Shown here in pieces: positions 34,811 to 47,394 of a stretch of 64,000 nt of DNA. A model generated the notes under the pieces. It made no database searches. It saw only the letters and a program-made list of their open reading frames with translations, and was not told where the DNA came from. Positions within the stretch are counted from its first letter, which is position 1. Each line of letters opens with the position of its first letter. The position numbers and the translations under genes were made by a program. The DNA is taken from contig NC_081413.1 in assembly GCF_030272615.1 (NCBI RefSeq), positions 716,863,867-716,927,866 on the forward strand, in the 5' to 3' direction. Source of the DNA: Cryptomeria japonica (taxonomy: Eukaryota; Streptophyta; Pinopsida; Cupressales; Cupressaceae).

Positions 34811-35094
34811 GGGTAAAGACAAAAGAAATAATAGAAATCGCTTAAGATCATATGATTCAAGCGAAAAAATATGGTAATGAAAACTAGTGAAATGCATATG
34901 AAAAATAAAAATAAGGAAGAAAAAAAGGGTTTCTAAAGCCCTAACAAGAGGGAAAAATAGATACATAGCCGAAATTTATAATTGAAATCTTCTCCCTCCA
35001 GCCACAAAATCAACTTGGGAAATATTAAAATGAGGGTAAAAAGAGATAAATAAGTCTTAAAAACTGAAACCAATTCTTCAAATGAGCTACAAAT

Positions 35095-35300
35095 AACTCA
35101 AAGTGCAATAAATGAGTGTAATTTGGGTTTATAAACCCAATTTGCACCTATGAGGTTTAAATCGGGTCTATGAACCCGAATTGCACCTAAAAGGTGAAAA
35201 GAACCAAAAGAGATGCAAATCGGGTCTATGAACCCGATTTACACCTAAAATGCCTAAGTGTAAATTGGGTTCATAAACTCGATTTGCACCTAGACTTCAC
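35095..35300. repeat. Four diverged copies of the 34245 palindrome
   Basis: Near-palindromes centred on GGGTTTATAAACCC, GGGTCTATGAACCCG (twice) and GGGTTCATAAACTC, each flanked by GTGYAAAT / ATTTRCACC arms. They lie at about 35110-35143, 35160-35192, 35215-35250 and 35262-35293, spaced by about 50 bp. Confidence 0.85.
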
Positions 35301-37560
35301 ATAAAAGTGAAAAGGTGTAAAACATGGGGAAAATGCACTTATGACAACAAAAATGTCTCGTAAAGCGAACCATAGAGTAGGAAAAACCGCAAATGAGCCA
35401 AAATTTGTGGGGTACCCTCATTTTTTGCTAATGCTAAAAATGAGGATAACACATTTTTAGGATGATCTCTACAAAAGAGGTTTCCTCTCCTCATTCTACA
35501 TCACAACTACAAGAAATTATACCTACATTCTGCCAAAATCATTTTAGCATACATCATCACAACCACATTCGTTCTTCCTTGAGCTCTTGTGCAAGTGCAA
35601 CAAAAAATTGAGAGCAACGTCCTTGATACAAGATCATGGAGGATAGGAAAATAATGGAGACAAGTCTCTCTTGCATGTGAAGGTATAACTTTCCTTATTT
35701 CATGTGTATTTGCACATATTTGTAGTTTTTCTATTAAGTTTTATTGAATTAGTTTGTAGATCTAGGGTTTAGTGGTTGGCTTAGTTAGGGTTTGCAAATA
35801 GATTCACAATTTGGCATAAACATTTTTGCACACCCTTGATTAGATATTTTTTCCCTTTTGAATCTATATTTTTTGAGGCAATTCTAACCCTACGAGACTA
35901 ACCTTGTGCAACTAGAGTTGAGGACACAACCTTAGGGTTGGAAATATTTGATCATATGTTCAAACATCTACAAAATTTTTACTGTAGGTTGGGGATGGTT
36001 TAAGGATCTTCTAGTCCAAAAATAAAGATTTTTGGATTAGTTTTGAGGAATTCATATTTTTTTTAATGTTTTTTCATAAAAAACAATTTCTATGAGCAAA
36101 TCAACAAATTTTTTGGAACTTCTTACATTTTTTGGAAAGATTTCAAGATTCCAAGGGGGTTTGTTCTTTGTATTTCTAATTTTGATGAATAATAATAATT
36201 TTGATGAATAATAATTAGTGAAAAATTAGATCTTTAAAAATTAGGGGTTTTCCTTAAATTTGCTCTCTAGGGCTCAAATCAAAGATTTTTTGTAATTTTT
36301 TTTTATGTTTTCAGAAAACTCTCAAAATTTTAGCATGGATATCTTCTTTGTATTTTTATTTTTGGGATAAAAGTAGCGCAAAAAAATGAATCTTATTGAC
36401 TATAAATAAAATTGTAATTTTGTGATGATTTTATGTCTTGTTTTTGCATTTCTAGTTTTTCGACTAACCCTTGGTACTAACAAAGTGGTGGAACTTGCTT
36501 TCAGTTGTAGAAGCCCCCCTAGACTACTAACATCTTTTTTGCAGGGCCTAGCAATGGAAAAGGGTTTTTTTTTCCACTACTAACTTGTGGTTTTGGAGGG
36601 GTAGCTAGTTGTGCTTTTGCTTTTCTTAGATAGCTCACATTTGGAATTGGTTCTTAAAATGAATCATTTGTTTGTCATGTCTTGTGCACTTGCATGCTTT
36701 ATGTTTAGATTAGAACCCAAGGTGTTGTGAAAGTATCTTCTTCCCTCACCTTCATGGATCTTGGGTGTAAGAGAAATCACAATATCTTCTTTTTCTTTTT
36801 AGAGGTCCTGCCTTTGGAGAAGTGATCACTCCAAGGGGAACAACCTAAAGCAATATTTCCTTCTGGCCACTATATAAAAAGAGCAAAAGCGAAAGCTATA
36901 ACTGAAACCTACGACTATGTATCAAGCATGTCAATGGTGCAGGGGAAATATGGGCCCTAAGGTGGTTGAATAGAGAAAAGTGTCTCATCCCGAATGTACA
37001 TATGCAGGTTTCCCCAAATTGCTACTAGAAACCTTTTTTTAGTAGCTATCCCTTTTGATCAGGTGTTGTGGTGATTTCAATGCAAGGGATGTGCATTGCA
37101 CCTTGAAGTTACTCACCATTTGTACTTCTTTGAGTTGAGACCCAAATTTCTAGGTTGTATAAGCTAATTGTGGCTTTCAAAATATTGGGTTATGCCTTTA
37201 ACAAATCTAGTTTTACTTTATGGTTCATTTATGCATTTCTCAAAATTGTACCGCTTCAATTTTGAGCCACTAAAAAATCACATATGTATTAAATCTTAGG
37301 GAAAAATCAGACAAGGTTTGAAAGATCTTCAGGTTCATTTGCTTTCAACATTGTGAATAATACAATTATTGCATATCGAGACATGTAAACATTGATTTTA
37401 AAGTAAAATAATAATTTTGAGGTAGAAAACAAATATATAAAGTTAAATACAAATTAGAATAAAAAAATGAAAAATAATAAATAGATTAAAAATAATGTAA
37501 ATAGAAGTGAAATAAATAAAATAAAAAATTGGACAATAAACCAAAATTTAAAAAAGAACT
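35301..37560. other. No gene; AT-rich, possible LTR or leader DNA
   Basis: No ORF. The hairpin CCTCATTTTT...AAAAATGAGG lies at about 35428-35455. A CTTGGTACTAACAAAGTGG phrase at about 36471 is only weakly like a primer-binding site, so I do not call one. The rest holds T- and A-rich runs. Confidence 0.35.
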
Positions 37561-37910
37561 AATGCACTAGTATAGTAAATACATCTATTTAAAGAAATGG
37601 TTAGAGGTATCTTCTTTCATAATAGAAAATAAAAATTAATATAAATAGAAGTGAAACACATATAAATAAGGATTGAACAATTAACCAAATTTTAAATAGG
37701 AAACATACTCCTTGATCAATAAAAATTGGATAATAAATCAAATTATAAAAATGAACTAATGCACTAGTATAGTAAATACATTGGAGATATAAATTTTCTT
37801 TCAAAATAACAAATAAAAAATAATATAAATAGAAGTGAAACACATATAAATAATAAATAATAATAAGAATTGAACAATTAACCAAATTTTAAAAAGGTAA
37901 CAAACTACCT
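37560..37910. repeat. Imperfect tandem duplication, about 180 bp
   Basis: The block GCACTAGTATAGTAAATACAT ... AGAAGTGAAACACATATAAATAA ... TTGAACAATTAACCAAATTTTAAA occurs twice in tandem with small indels. Confidence 0.75.
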
Positions 37911-37929
37911 TTTTAATTGACCGTGAGGT

Positions 37930-38052
37930 GAGAGAAACATCGGCGTAGCAATGAAAACAACCACACAACATCAAGCGAGTCCGAAGAATCAAACTCAAGA
38001 CCTCCGTATTAAGATGAAGTTGCAACGCCATTGCACTATGAGGTCATCCCTA
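37930..38052 (-). repeat. Possible tRNA-derived SINE
   Basis: The minus strand has an A-box-like TAGTGCAATGG (38028-38038) and, about 40 bases later, a B-box-like GAGTTTGATTC (37986-37996). It starts GGGATGACCTCATAG. Ends and target duplication are not clear. Confidence 0.45.
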
Positions 38053-38319
38053 AAATGAAGCTTTTTAATTATAAAATGATAGATTAATTTAAAAAATGTG
38101 ATTTTTAATTTTTAATCAAATAATAAATTGTATTTATCCATCTATTTAGAAATTATAATGTTCATGATATTTATTTTTAATATTAATTAAGAACACACTA
38201 GTTTCCGTTGAACATACTTAATATTAATATTTATAATTAAGAAATACTAATTTCCGTTGACAATTTTGTTATATAATTGTAATTTTCTCTAATGGAATTA
38301 TTAATGATTTGTCATACAA

Positions 38320-38500
38320 GAGAGCTCTAATTGGTCCATTGACCAAACCATCACGATCTGTAACCAATAATGGCATGCCACGATTGGCTTCACACGAAAG
38401 CACTCGAAATTTATTTTATTTGCAGAAAAATATGATCCGCTTGTAGGATACTAATAAGCGCATTACAGGCGCGAGAGAGGTTAATGAGACAGAAGTTTTT
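38320..38500 (+). promoter_or_regulatory. Putative promoter of the p24/GOLD gene
   Basis: Low-repeat sequence upstream of a 5'UTR exon with CCAATAATGG and inverted CCAAT motifs (TAATTGGTCC, CGATTGGC). A TATA-like TTATTTTATT lies at about 38410. Assigned only from its position before a good splice donor. Confidence 0.3.
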
Positions 38501-38560
38501 TGAAGTTTATATGCTTGATTTCGGTGTCACTGGGACGGATTGAACCAACGTTCAGAGAAG
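38480..38560 (+). other. Putative 5'UTR exon of the p24/GOLD gene
   Basis: A stretch ending TTCAGAGAAG directly before the consensus donor GTAAGT at 38561. The matching acceptor is TTCTTATGCAG at 43212-43222, ahead of the coding exon. The exon start is unknown and it carries no clear coding frame. Confidence 0.4.
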
Positions 38561-39384
38561 GTAAGTATTTTTTAGATATTTTGATAAATTTGCTTAAAAA
38601 TATCTACATCCCTCCAAAAACCGTGCATTGTTTTGGTGATATCTGTAACATTTTTTTTGTATGTCGATATCTCTGCTAGATCATTTAATTTGAGTTCTAT
38701 CTTTGAATTTTTCTTTCGAATTTGATGAAGTTTGAAGTCTGTGCCGGGGACTTGATTGGTGGCGGTTGTTTTTCTTTCTGGAATTGGAGAGCGTAATAAA
38801 GAATTTGTTATTATTGAGGATGGCGTGAAACTGAGTTTTTGAGGGTCAATGTTTATTCTTAGCAAAATAGCTACATTTAGCTGCCGATCCCGTCAGTTAG
38901 ATTTCGCTTTTCGGATTATTTTTGTATTTACTTTCCTCTCTGCATATTTTTACATTTTAGGAGCGTGATTTTGAGTTTTGATAGGGTCGTTAGGTTTTCT
39001 TTGTGAAATGTTATACTGGATTTCTGATCTCGCTGCTTAGCTTTCATTTGCTTTTTCACTATTTAAGGTTTACTCTGTGTTTGGCAATTTGACATTCTGT
39101 TATCTAAGTCAAGATAAGGGTTTGTAAACACCTTTAAAGCAAATGTGTTTGACGTGGCAGTCCCGACTTTTTATGGTGTTTAAATTACCAATACTGTTTA
39201 GCTACTAAGGGCCAGGTCTTTTTTTTCGCTGCACATGTTTATTGAACCAGTTTTCAATAAGAGTAAATAATAGTGTATGCCTCCATCTCTCTCTTGAAAC
39301 ATCTTCTGATTTACTTCAAAGCATTTTTCCTTAACTTTTTTAATAATTACAGAATCTTAAACTTGGGAAATCCCTGCTAACAAG

Positions 39385-39490
39385 CTCTAAAACTCATAAT
39401 CATCAGGGGACTCAGGTCCATGAGGTTTGAACCTGGGTCATCAACGCTGCCAGTGGTGCTAGTACATAGCCCTTTTGACCTCTTTTGATT
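39385..39490 (-). repeat. tRNA-derived SINE with good pol III boxes
   Basis: The minus strand shows A-box TAGCACCACTGG (39450-39461) and B-box GGTTCAAACC (39424-39433), 28 nt apart start to start. Both match the consensus TRGCNNAGTGG and GGTTCGANNCC well. The tail runs into A/T-rich DNA. SINE length and duplication are uncertain. Confidence 0.65.
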
Positions 39491-39839
39491 TACTCTATTG
39501 CTACAATTTATCAGCCCAAATGAAATGTTATCAAAGCGATTTAAGCACAGGTCTCTAGAGTCTACAATCTAAACAGAATCCAGTGAAGGAGTTATTGTGG
39601 TTTTCCACCGAGTTCTGTTAGTGATATATGGTAGGGTTAAACTTAGATATCATCAAATAGAAATCTTCAGGCTTGGACATTTCCTAAGTTGTTGGTAATT
39701 GGCTTAAAATGTCTTGCTTTGAGTGAATATTTTCCACAGATATTGGTTCAATTTAGTTTAATACTTTAATTCCAATAATCAGTGATTGAAAAGCCCTGCT
39801 AATGTTAAATTAGGGATCTTTATATTGCAAGGGTTGTAT

Positions 39840-42530
39840 TGAATGAATGCTTTTAATAACGTCCACAAGGCCAAACAGCCAATGGGATCCATGGGTAGCC
39901 AGCAAAGATCAAAAAGCTGTGTTTGCTAAACCTCCTTTTACTTTTCCTTCTGCATCTTGGATCTCATATAGTGTAACTTGACTAAGAAATTTGCAACTCT
40001 TGTTATCTTTTCTTCTTCAAAAAAATTGCTCGAAGTGTTTACATTTAGCGTGTCAATGTAGTGGATCCGGATATCCTTGTAAGCTGGGCATTCCATGATG
40101 TAATGCCATTCTGTCTCCACTACTCATTGGGTGCAATATCTACACTTTCTATCTGCCCACTCCTCTTTAGGTATCTTCCATCTTCCAGTTTCACATCTAA
40201 GTTGATGTGAGCTGGTTCTTATCTGAGCAGTTAACATTTTTGCCTTCCATTTTATATCCATTCCTATGTAATTCTTTTGTGTATGGTCATGTGTGGGATT
40301 GAAATTTTTGATATAGTATTCCCTTTTCCTCCCAAGTTGTCTTGTCCACATGTTTTCTCTAAATTTTTCTTGCACATACTTTTTTATTTCCTTATTGTTT
40401 TTTGGGCAGTCCCTTGTGCTAATATCCCATTTATTCATCCATTTAATGTGTTGCTTCATCCATGTATCCTTCTTTCTCTCTAGATTCTCTTCCGCTGCTA
40501 TTTTTTGTGAACAATGTATCTCCATGTTTTCTACTCTTCTTAGATAACTTAGTAGCCGAAACATAATCCATGCCTCAATAGGAAAAGCCCTTGCTTCCGC
40601 TAGAACAATCTCATATGGAATAGATGATTTAATCTTTGAGGCTATTTGTGATTAAATGTTTTTGTAATGTCTCTATCTGCCTCCATTTACTTTTTGAAGT
40701 GTTGCTGCCCTAAACCTCACAACCATATAAAACCATTAGAACCACAAGAAGGCCAAAAAGAGTTTTCTTAGTTTTCCAGTCCCATAGCTCAGCTCTTCTA
40801 CATCTATTTTGCAATGAGTATAAGGCTTTCCATCTTCCTTGGATCCTTTTCGCTCTACATGTTTCCCAATTGAGTTTATTGTGGAAGTCAAGGCCAAGGT
40901 ATTTATATTCGTTGACTATTTGTAGTGGGCTGCCCTAAAAAACAAATTCTCTATGAACGTTCTTTCTCTTCAAGGTAAAGATCATAACCTTAGTTTTGAT
41001 AGTGTTCACCTACATCCCAACCTCATGACAAAAAAGTTCTAGAGCCTTCAAGTGTTCCTTCAAATCCAGTGCTGTTTTTGCCATTAAAATAAGATCATCA
41101 GCATATAGAAGTAGTTTTATAATATAATTGGTCAAACAAACTCCCCCACCAATCCATTCCTCTAACTTGTCAATGTATAACCCAAATAAAGTAGGAGATA
41201 ATGGGCAGCCCTGCTTGACCCCAATGTCACTTCCAAAGCATTATGATAATCCCTATTTGGTTCGGAATTTGGCCCAGACTTGAACATACAAGCTATGAAC
41301 AACAGCCCTATAATGCTTTGGAATTCCCAATTCTTCCATTCTACTCCATAGTTTACTTCTAGGTACTGTGTCAAAAGTTTTCTTGAAATCAACAAAGCAG
41401 CAAAAGACGTCCCCTCCTTGTTTGTCCCAAACCTTTTAAATCAAGTGTCTGAGTGTAATGCAATGGTCAATGGTAGAATGTTTTGGCCTAAAACCTGTCT
41501 GCCCTTTTGCCCTCTTTCCCTCTTTTTCAGCCCAAATACTGATTCGTCTTTCTATCATGCTCCCAAAAAGTTTACCAAAAAGAGGATTGTTCATCATAGT
41601 GCGATAATTTGAAGGATTGTTGATGTCCCCACTCTTAAGCAAGGGGATGACAACACTAGTTGTTCAATTTGTCGGAAATCTATTTTGAATGACCCCATTG
41701 AATATTCATTTAATGTGAGGTGTGAGGATTTCCAAGCCCCATCTTAAGTATTCCGCTTGTTAGCTATCTATGTCTCGAGCTTTACCTGCTGCAAGCTTTT
41801 TAATTACTTAATTAATATTGTCTGAGGAGAAGAGTTTAGTTCTTGACTTGATTACCGGTGAGGTATCTTTATCTTGCACTCTCTCATATAGTTGCTTTGC
41901 ATATTCTAACCACTGAATATTTGTGATGTTATTCTCTTTGATTGTGTTTTCATTGTGTCTCTTTGCTGCAACTCTCTTCAAAAGCCTCTTGGATTGTGCC
42001 TCCCAAGAAAAATCAGCTCTTCTCTTCTTGTTTGCATATAAACCTCTTTTTTCATTTTTACTAGCTTTACATATTCCTTGTTATTGCCCCATACTTTGAC
42101 CATTTTTTTGCTGCCTTTGATTCTTCATCATACCATGGATTTTACGGAAAGCTATTCTTGCTACATCTTTTAGGCCTAGACCTTTTGCATGAGTTGAGTG
42201 CCCTGAGGATTATTGAAGTCAGCTTGATGCTTCCTATTGCTTCTTTGCTTGAATTGGCTAGCCCATTGGCTCCCCTTCCATGTAGCTGTTTTTTGAGCAT
42301 TGTTTGAAAGGTTTCTTGGTTTTCATGTGTCAAGAGGACTGTAGCTTGAGTGACCTCTTTTTTTTCCTTTTTGTTGTATTTTCTCTTGGTGCTGGTTATC
42401 TTTAGGCATGCTAATCTGAATATATATTGGGCTGTGGTCTAATTTCATTTCTGTAAAAAGCTATGGCATCCAAAACCCATAGAGTATAATCATTTTTTCC
42501 TTAAAGTCAGCCTTATTAGAAAAATTAACT
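39840..42530 (-). mobile_element. LINE retrotransposon, copy 1 (5'-truncated)
   Basis: On the minus strand, in order: the endonuclease end (LDHSPIYIQI-like, SDH motif region), PWYDEESKAAKKWSKYG, an RT with TGFRPKHSTIDHCITLRHLI, FDTVPRSKLWSRMEELGI, SDIGVKQGCPLSPTLFGLYI and the catalytic YADD at 41094-41105. Then comes a C-terminal zinc-like region CRYCTQ..VETEWHYIMECP. The element is cut in the endonuclease near 42530 and ends at about 39840 in ATTCATTC-type tandem repeats instead of poly(A). Several stops and frameshifts make it inactive. It is antisense to the p24 gene. Confidence 0.85.
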
Positions 42531-43222
42531 CTGAGTGATAAATGGTCACTTTAAGTCTCTTTTCATTTAATGAGTAACTTTACTAGATGAGTCACTGTAA
42601 TTAACGAGGCCCAAGATTTAGAAGAAAATTATAGTAGCTTCTCAGATTCACAATGTTGCTCTATACCACATCAAACAATATTCATTCAGAAAGACTCATA
42701 CTATACACAGGTCATACTTACAAAATGTATCTAAAACCATACTAAGTGTAACACGCCTTGATACTGTAGTAGAGGCTTCACATATACATGCGTGTGTGTG
42801 AGAAGAAAAAAGAGATTAAATTGAGTATGGAGCATTTTGTTGAGAGCAGTTTTGAATCTAATGAAGAACGCTTCTTAGCGGCACATGAATGTGAAACTTT
42901 CAGAATCCTCACTGTACATTGAGTTATTAAGCAATATAATATACATTTCTGGATTTTTGCTCAAACCAAATATTTGCATGTTAAAATATTGACTGTTCAG
43001 TGAATTTTTTCATAGTACTGAAGTTTTCACTATCTGAACAGTCTTTGATCAGCACATTTTCAAATACCCTGTGTATTAAAGTCTGTTTTTACAGAATTAA
43101 TCTTAATGATTGAAAGCTTCTCAGCTGACTGTGGCCTTATTTTTATTTTTTTTCTTTGTGATCCATACAAGGATAAACCATGTTCCTTTCCCAATTTAAT
43201 TTTTTCTTGACTTCTTATGCAG

Positions 43223-43378
43223 TGATTCTATTCCAGATTGCACAGAAGGGATTTGTAGTTAGTTGTCAAGGAAGCTAATGCATTTCAAAATTTTGGAAGG
43301 GTTTACAAAGTGTTAGAGTTGCTGGCACTGTTTGGAAACAGGATATATGTTCTTGAATAGCAGAGAAGAATTACACTG
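43223..43378 (+). other. 5'UTR part of the p24/GOLD coding exon
   Basis: Follows a canonical acceptor and contains stops in the coding frame upstream of ATG 43379. Confidence 0.4.
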
Positions 43379-43591
43379 ATGGGGCTTGCTTTTGTCAAGA
43401 CAGGGCTGTTTCTTGTCCTCTGCTTTTTACTATTCAGCTTGCAGTTGGCATTTGGTCTCAGGTTTGTAATTGACAGGGAGGAATGCTTTTCCCATACTGT
43501 TCCATATGATGGGGATACTGTGCACATGTCTTTCGTTGTAATTAAAGCAGACACCTCATGGCATTATGAGGATTATGGTGTAGACCTTGTG
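43379..43591 (+). CDS. First coding exon of a p24/GOLD-domain protein
   Basis: 71 codons. A signal peptide (MGLAFVKTGLFLVLCFLLFS...) is followed by LRFVIDREECFSHTVPYDGD and TVHMSFVVIKADTSWHYEDY-GVDLV, the start of the GOLD domain of emp24/gp25L (p24) cargo receptors, which recycle between ER and Golgi in COPI/COPII vesicles. The Cys in REECFSH is one of the two conserved in the family. The reading frame is intact. A phase-0 donor GTTAGT follows at 43592. A full protein is about 200-215 residues; the rest (GOLD end, coiled coil, transmembrane segment, short cytosolic tail) was not recognised downstream. Either the next intron exceeds 20 kb or the gene is broken. Confidence 0.85.
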
Positions 43592-45690
43592 GTTAGTATA
43601 TTTGTTCTACATACCATGTTAACTTATTCTGCAATTTGAATGTAACTGCAATTTTTAACTTCTTAGATTCAGGGTTCTTGAATTATCTTTTGTTTTTAAA
43701 ATCCATTTTACTTCATTAAAAAAATTGCAGATGCTCTATGCATTTCATCTTGGAATCTGATTTCCTTAATTATTTGCTGTTTCTGAACTTTCTGAGCATC
43801 ATTTCACTATATCAGAGAAAATGCACATGCTTTTCAGGAGTTGGCATGATGGCACACATCAAACCTGCCTGACTATACTTAAGAAGTATTTCAAACAAAA
43901 ATAACAGAAATTTAAGATTCAAGAAAATGCAAAGTGGATAGCTTCTAATAAGACAAAGAATGAACAGAAGGTTTAATACATAGTACTTTGGTGGGCTACT
44001 TTTGTTTCATATTCTGCTAGTGAAGAGTTATGATGATTAACTTTTTCCCATAATACCAAAGTAGTTGTGCCTCTCTTTGGGGGCGGGCTCAACATCAGTT
44101 TCTGCAAAGAAGGCCATTCTATCCTTTGTGATCGAGGGATATTTATGTTTAATGTCTTTTTGTGTGGGTTGTGACGCTCTTGATTATACATGTTGATTTT
44201 ACGGTAGCTCATTCTAACATAATTTGTCATCTTTAAGCAACAATTCACAAATTTTGTGCAAAGATCGATATATTTTCAAAGGCATGGTTATTTGTGTTTA
44301 TATTAATAGCATCATTTATTTCCTTATATAAGAAAACGTTTTAATTTAAGAACGTGTCACCTCATGATGAATATCTCCCAGAAGTTTTAAACATCTAATA
44401 GAGTGACACAAGGTTTGCATCATTTGCAAATTTGGAATTCCTTATATGGAGTGCTTTAGCTTTTTGACATTGTCAATTGGTTTCCATGATGGTTTTCTCA
44501 TGGCTAGAGGCACATTGATTGTAATTGCAGAGGGTATAATTGGATCAATTTGGGCCCACGACTTGCCACATGGTGGGGAAAGGATAAAATGAAGAATTCA
44601 TTTTTTGTTTCTATGGACAACCTTCATATTTAGAGTAATTTTTGATTCCAAATTGAATCGTTACATATAATTTACCATGGTTTCTTGAATATGTTCTCTA
44701 CTTCTTCACCTTGTGTGTCCAAGTCCAACTATATGTATACAAGGATGAAAGGTCCATAAGTGTCTGAAAAGCATTCCACATCTAGTTCTTCTACCAAGAC
44801 TTCACATCTTTTGGGCATAGTTTATTGTATTGTGTTAGGGATGTGGGTCATCATGTTCTAAGAGTTACTATTCTATCACTGGTTTCCAATTGAACTTCTT
44901 TTAGATGTATATTGAATCAAGGCATGTTGTTTTGTAACAATATATGTCTTTCTCTAATTGAATTTTGTTTTTGGAATATCTAGATGCATGATAGATTCCA
45001 ATGTTTGCAATAGATCACCACATTAAATGTTTGGGAATTTGTTTTTCTGTCTATCTTTTTCCCATTCAAGGAATGTTGTACCCTACTATTGTGTTTGTGT
45101 TTGAATTTAGTTCAAATTAGCATTAGAGCTTGTGATATGCACATTCCACTGTGGGTATCTTAGGTTCATAAAATCCTTGATTCAATCAAGCATTATGTTA
45201 TGCATTTGTTTCTTCAAAACTCCAGTTCATAGTAAAAGGCCTTTATTGTGAGAGGTTGTTTAGACTCTGAAACTTATAGAACCTTTTGTAGCCTTTGTGG
45301 GTTCTTTACTATTTATAATAAAGTATATTCCAACTTCCATATGTTTAAATCCAGATGATGCACCGCATGCCTCAAATGCCAGTGCTTTACTATTTGAACT
45401 CTAGAGCACATATATGAGTTGAAACAAGATAAGGGAAGAGTGGAAGGACATAAAATGACTTGTCCATGTCCAACTCTTAATTGGATTTAAAAGGTCCATG
45501 AGAAGACCTTATCAGATCTGAACAATGGTAGCTGCCAAGATGAGTTTGGAGAACACTAATTGATGAAAACAGGAAACTAGATGGCAACTCATAAATGAAG
45601 AGCTTGAGGTTTTTACAGGATAAAGAATGAATAATTTATAATTCCCATGAAGTGTTAGATTGTACAATAAGGTTAATATACAACAGAAAT
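43592..45690. other. No recognised gene; p24 intron or intergenic
   Basis: A minus frame at 43973-44248 (91 codons) with NIPRSQRIEWPSLQKLMLSP is open but matches no family I know. An acceptor-like TTGTAATTGCAG occurs at about 44530, but what follows is not GOLD-like. Confidence 0.35.
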
Positions 45691-45699
45691 ATAAACTCC

Positions 45700-46024
45700 C
45701 CATGCAAAAGAATGATCCTCAAAATGTGTCTAGACACTGAAAGACACCAGAGAGAAGAAACAACTTTGAAACATATAGATGGGGAATGCAAGTAACAGAC
45801 AAAAAGGGTATGTGAATGGATTGCAGAAATGGTGAGAGGCGCTAATCACATTTAAATAATAAAAGCCGACTTACACATGAAGGCCTACTAATATAAGTAG
45901 GCTCACTTAAACATGCAGGCTCCATAAATAGGGCACACACAACCCAAATAAGATGAACATAACCCAAAGTTGCTACACAAGAATCTATAACTAAAAGTCT
46001 AAAAGGGTTTTACATAGTCTGACA
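45700..46024 (-). repeat. LTR fragment with polypurine tract
   Basis: The minus strand starts TGTCAGACTATGTAAAACCC at 46024, directly after CTTTAGAGGGGA (PPT, 46025-46036). A TATTTAT box lies at 45924-45930. No gag or pol of this element was recognised between 46037 and 46660, so only a remnant is left. The far end is uncertain. Confidence 0.55.
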
Positions 46025-46682
46025 TCCCCTCTAAAGTTCAACTTGAGGACATGGAAGAAAGGTGACATCCAAGCCCAAACAAGAGAGGCTCCAATGTTCT
46101 CCCTGACAACAACTTCTAGCTACTCAAGAAACTCCTGCAATCTGGAAAATTGCCTCATTGTTTGCATATATTTGAAGGTAAAAATCTCTTCCATCTCCAG
46201 CAAAAAATCACAATTCTTGGTTGCTACATCTCACACACTAGCCTTGATATCCAGATCCAAAAAGAAAGGAATTGGTCCCATTGCAAAATGGATCTAAAGA
46301 AATCAAAATGCTATGTAACCATAAGTTGAGTAACAAATAGATTGCTTAATGGGCATCTGCTTCAAAACAAACAAAATGTGAAGCAAAACCTGAAATCCAT
46401 GCCATTCAAGAAGAATTGCCACACGTGTCTCTCAATCATGAATGTTATTTCCATGTTATCAAGCCATTATCGATAATAATCGGAGATAATGGAAATCAAA
46501 GAATGAAGAAGTGATTCCTTTGTAGATACATGACCTCTACTAAAAGAATGAAGCAAGTACTCTTTGGACACATGACTTGAAGCAACTCCTCTAAGACACT
46601 TGGATCTCCAACATCCTTTTTAATCAACTCGTGGAAGCAAAGTTGAAATCAACATGCTAATATTCACTCCATGTGGTGTTCC

Positions 46683-47112
46683 ACATACCTAAGGCCATCT
46701 ATCCATCAAATGCAATAGAAAGCCCATAATGCATGAGTGCAAGAGGCCTTAATTCATAACAATGTCATTTTTATCATGAGTTTCATAATCCCAAACACAG
46801 CCATGCTTGGCTGAATTGAGCCGACATCACTTTTGATCAAGGGAATCTCCTGTGTTGTATTTACATACCTAAGGCCATCTATCCATCAATGCAATAGAAA
46901 GCCCATAATGGATGAGCGCAAGAAGCCTTAATTCATAACAATGTCATTTTTATCATTAGTTTCATAATCCCAAACACAACCATGCTTGGCTGAATTGAGC
47001 CGACACCACTTTTGATCAAGGGAATCTCATGTGTTAATCCCAAACAAGCCATGCTTGGCTGAATTGAGCCGACATCACTTTTGATCAAGGGAATCTCCTG
47101 TGTTGTATTCAC
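46683..47112. repeat. Tandem duplication, 180-bp unit plus a shorter copy
   Basis: ACATACCTAAGGCCATCT starts at 46683 and again at 46863 (180 bp apart). A third, partial unit (AATCCCAAACAAGCCATGC...) starts at 47036 and ends near 47112. Identity between units is about 95% by eye. Confidence 0.9.
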
Positions 47113-47394
47113 AAAATACAAAATATAATGCTCACGTATCTCTCCTCTAAAGTGTCAACAAATATAGCAGCTCTAGAAACAACCTCTTTTGCTTTTAAAC
47201 TCTCAATTGGTACAGTAAGAAGACTCTCCAAATGGGGTGTATGTTTTTTTCTTCTTATATGGATCAACAATTGGAACATTGAAAGTTTGATTTGAGTGGG
47301 TGCATCCTATGGGGGAATCTCAACATAACTAGAGATTACCTTATCATACTTGGGGGATATCATTGATGCAGTTTCTCTTGAATCTCAAGTGAAT

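Larger units (their letters stand above)
38561..43222 (+). other. Putative 4.66-kb 5'UTR intron with nested repeats
   Basis: A GT donor at 38561 and AG acceptor at 43221-43222. It contains a SINE (39385-39490) and an antisense LINE (39840-42530). The other parts have no gene. Confidence 0.4.

Noticed and set aside
36471-36495. Primer-binding-site-like TTGGTACTAACAAAGTGG
   Set aside because: Too many differences from the iMet consensus and no LTR end beside it.
37986-38038. tRNA gene
   Set aside because: Only A/B boxes are present; no cloverleaf with paired acceptor stem.
44530-44600. Possible second p24 exon after TTGTAATTGCAG
   Set aside because: Translation does not resemble the GOLD continuation in any frame.
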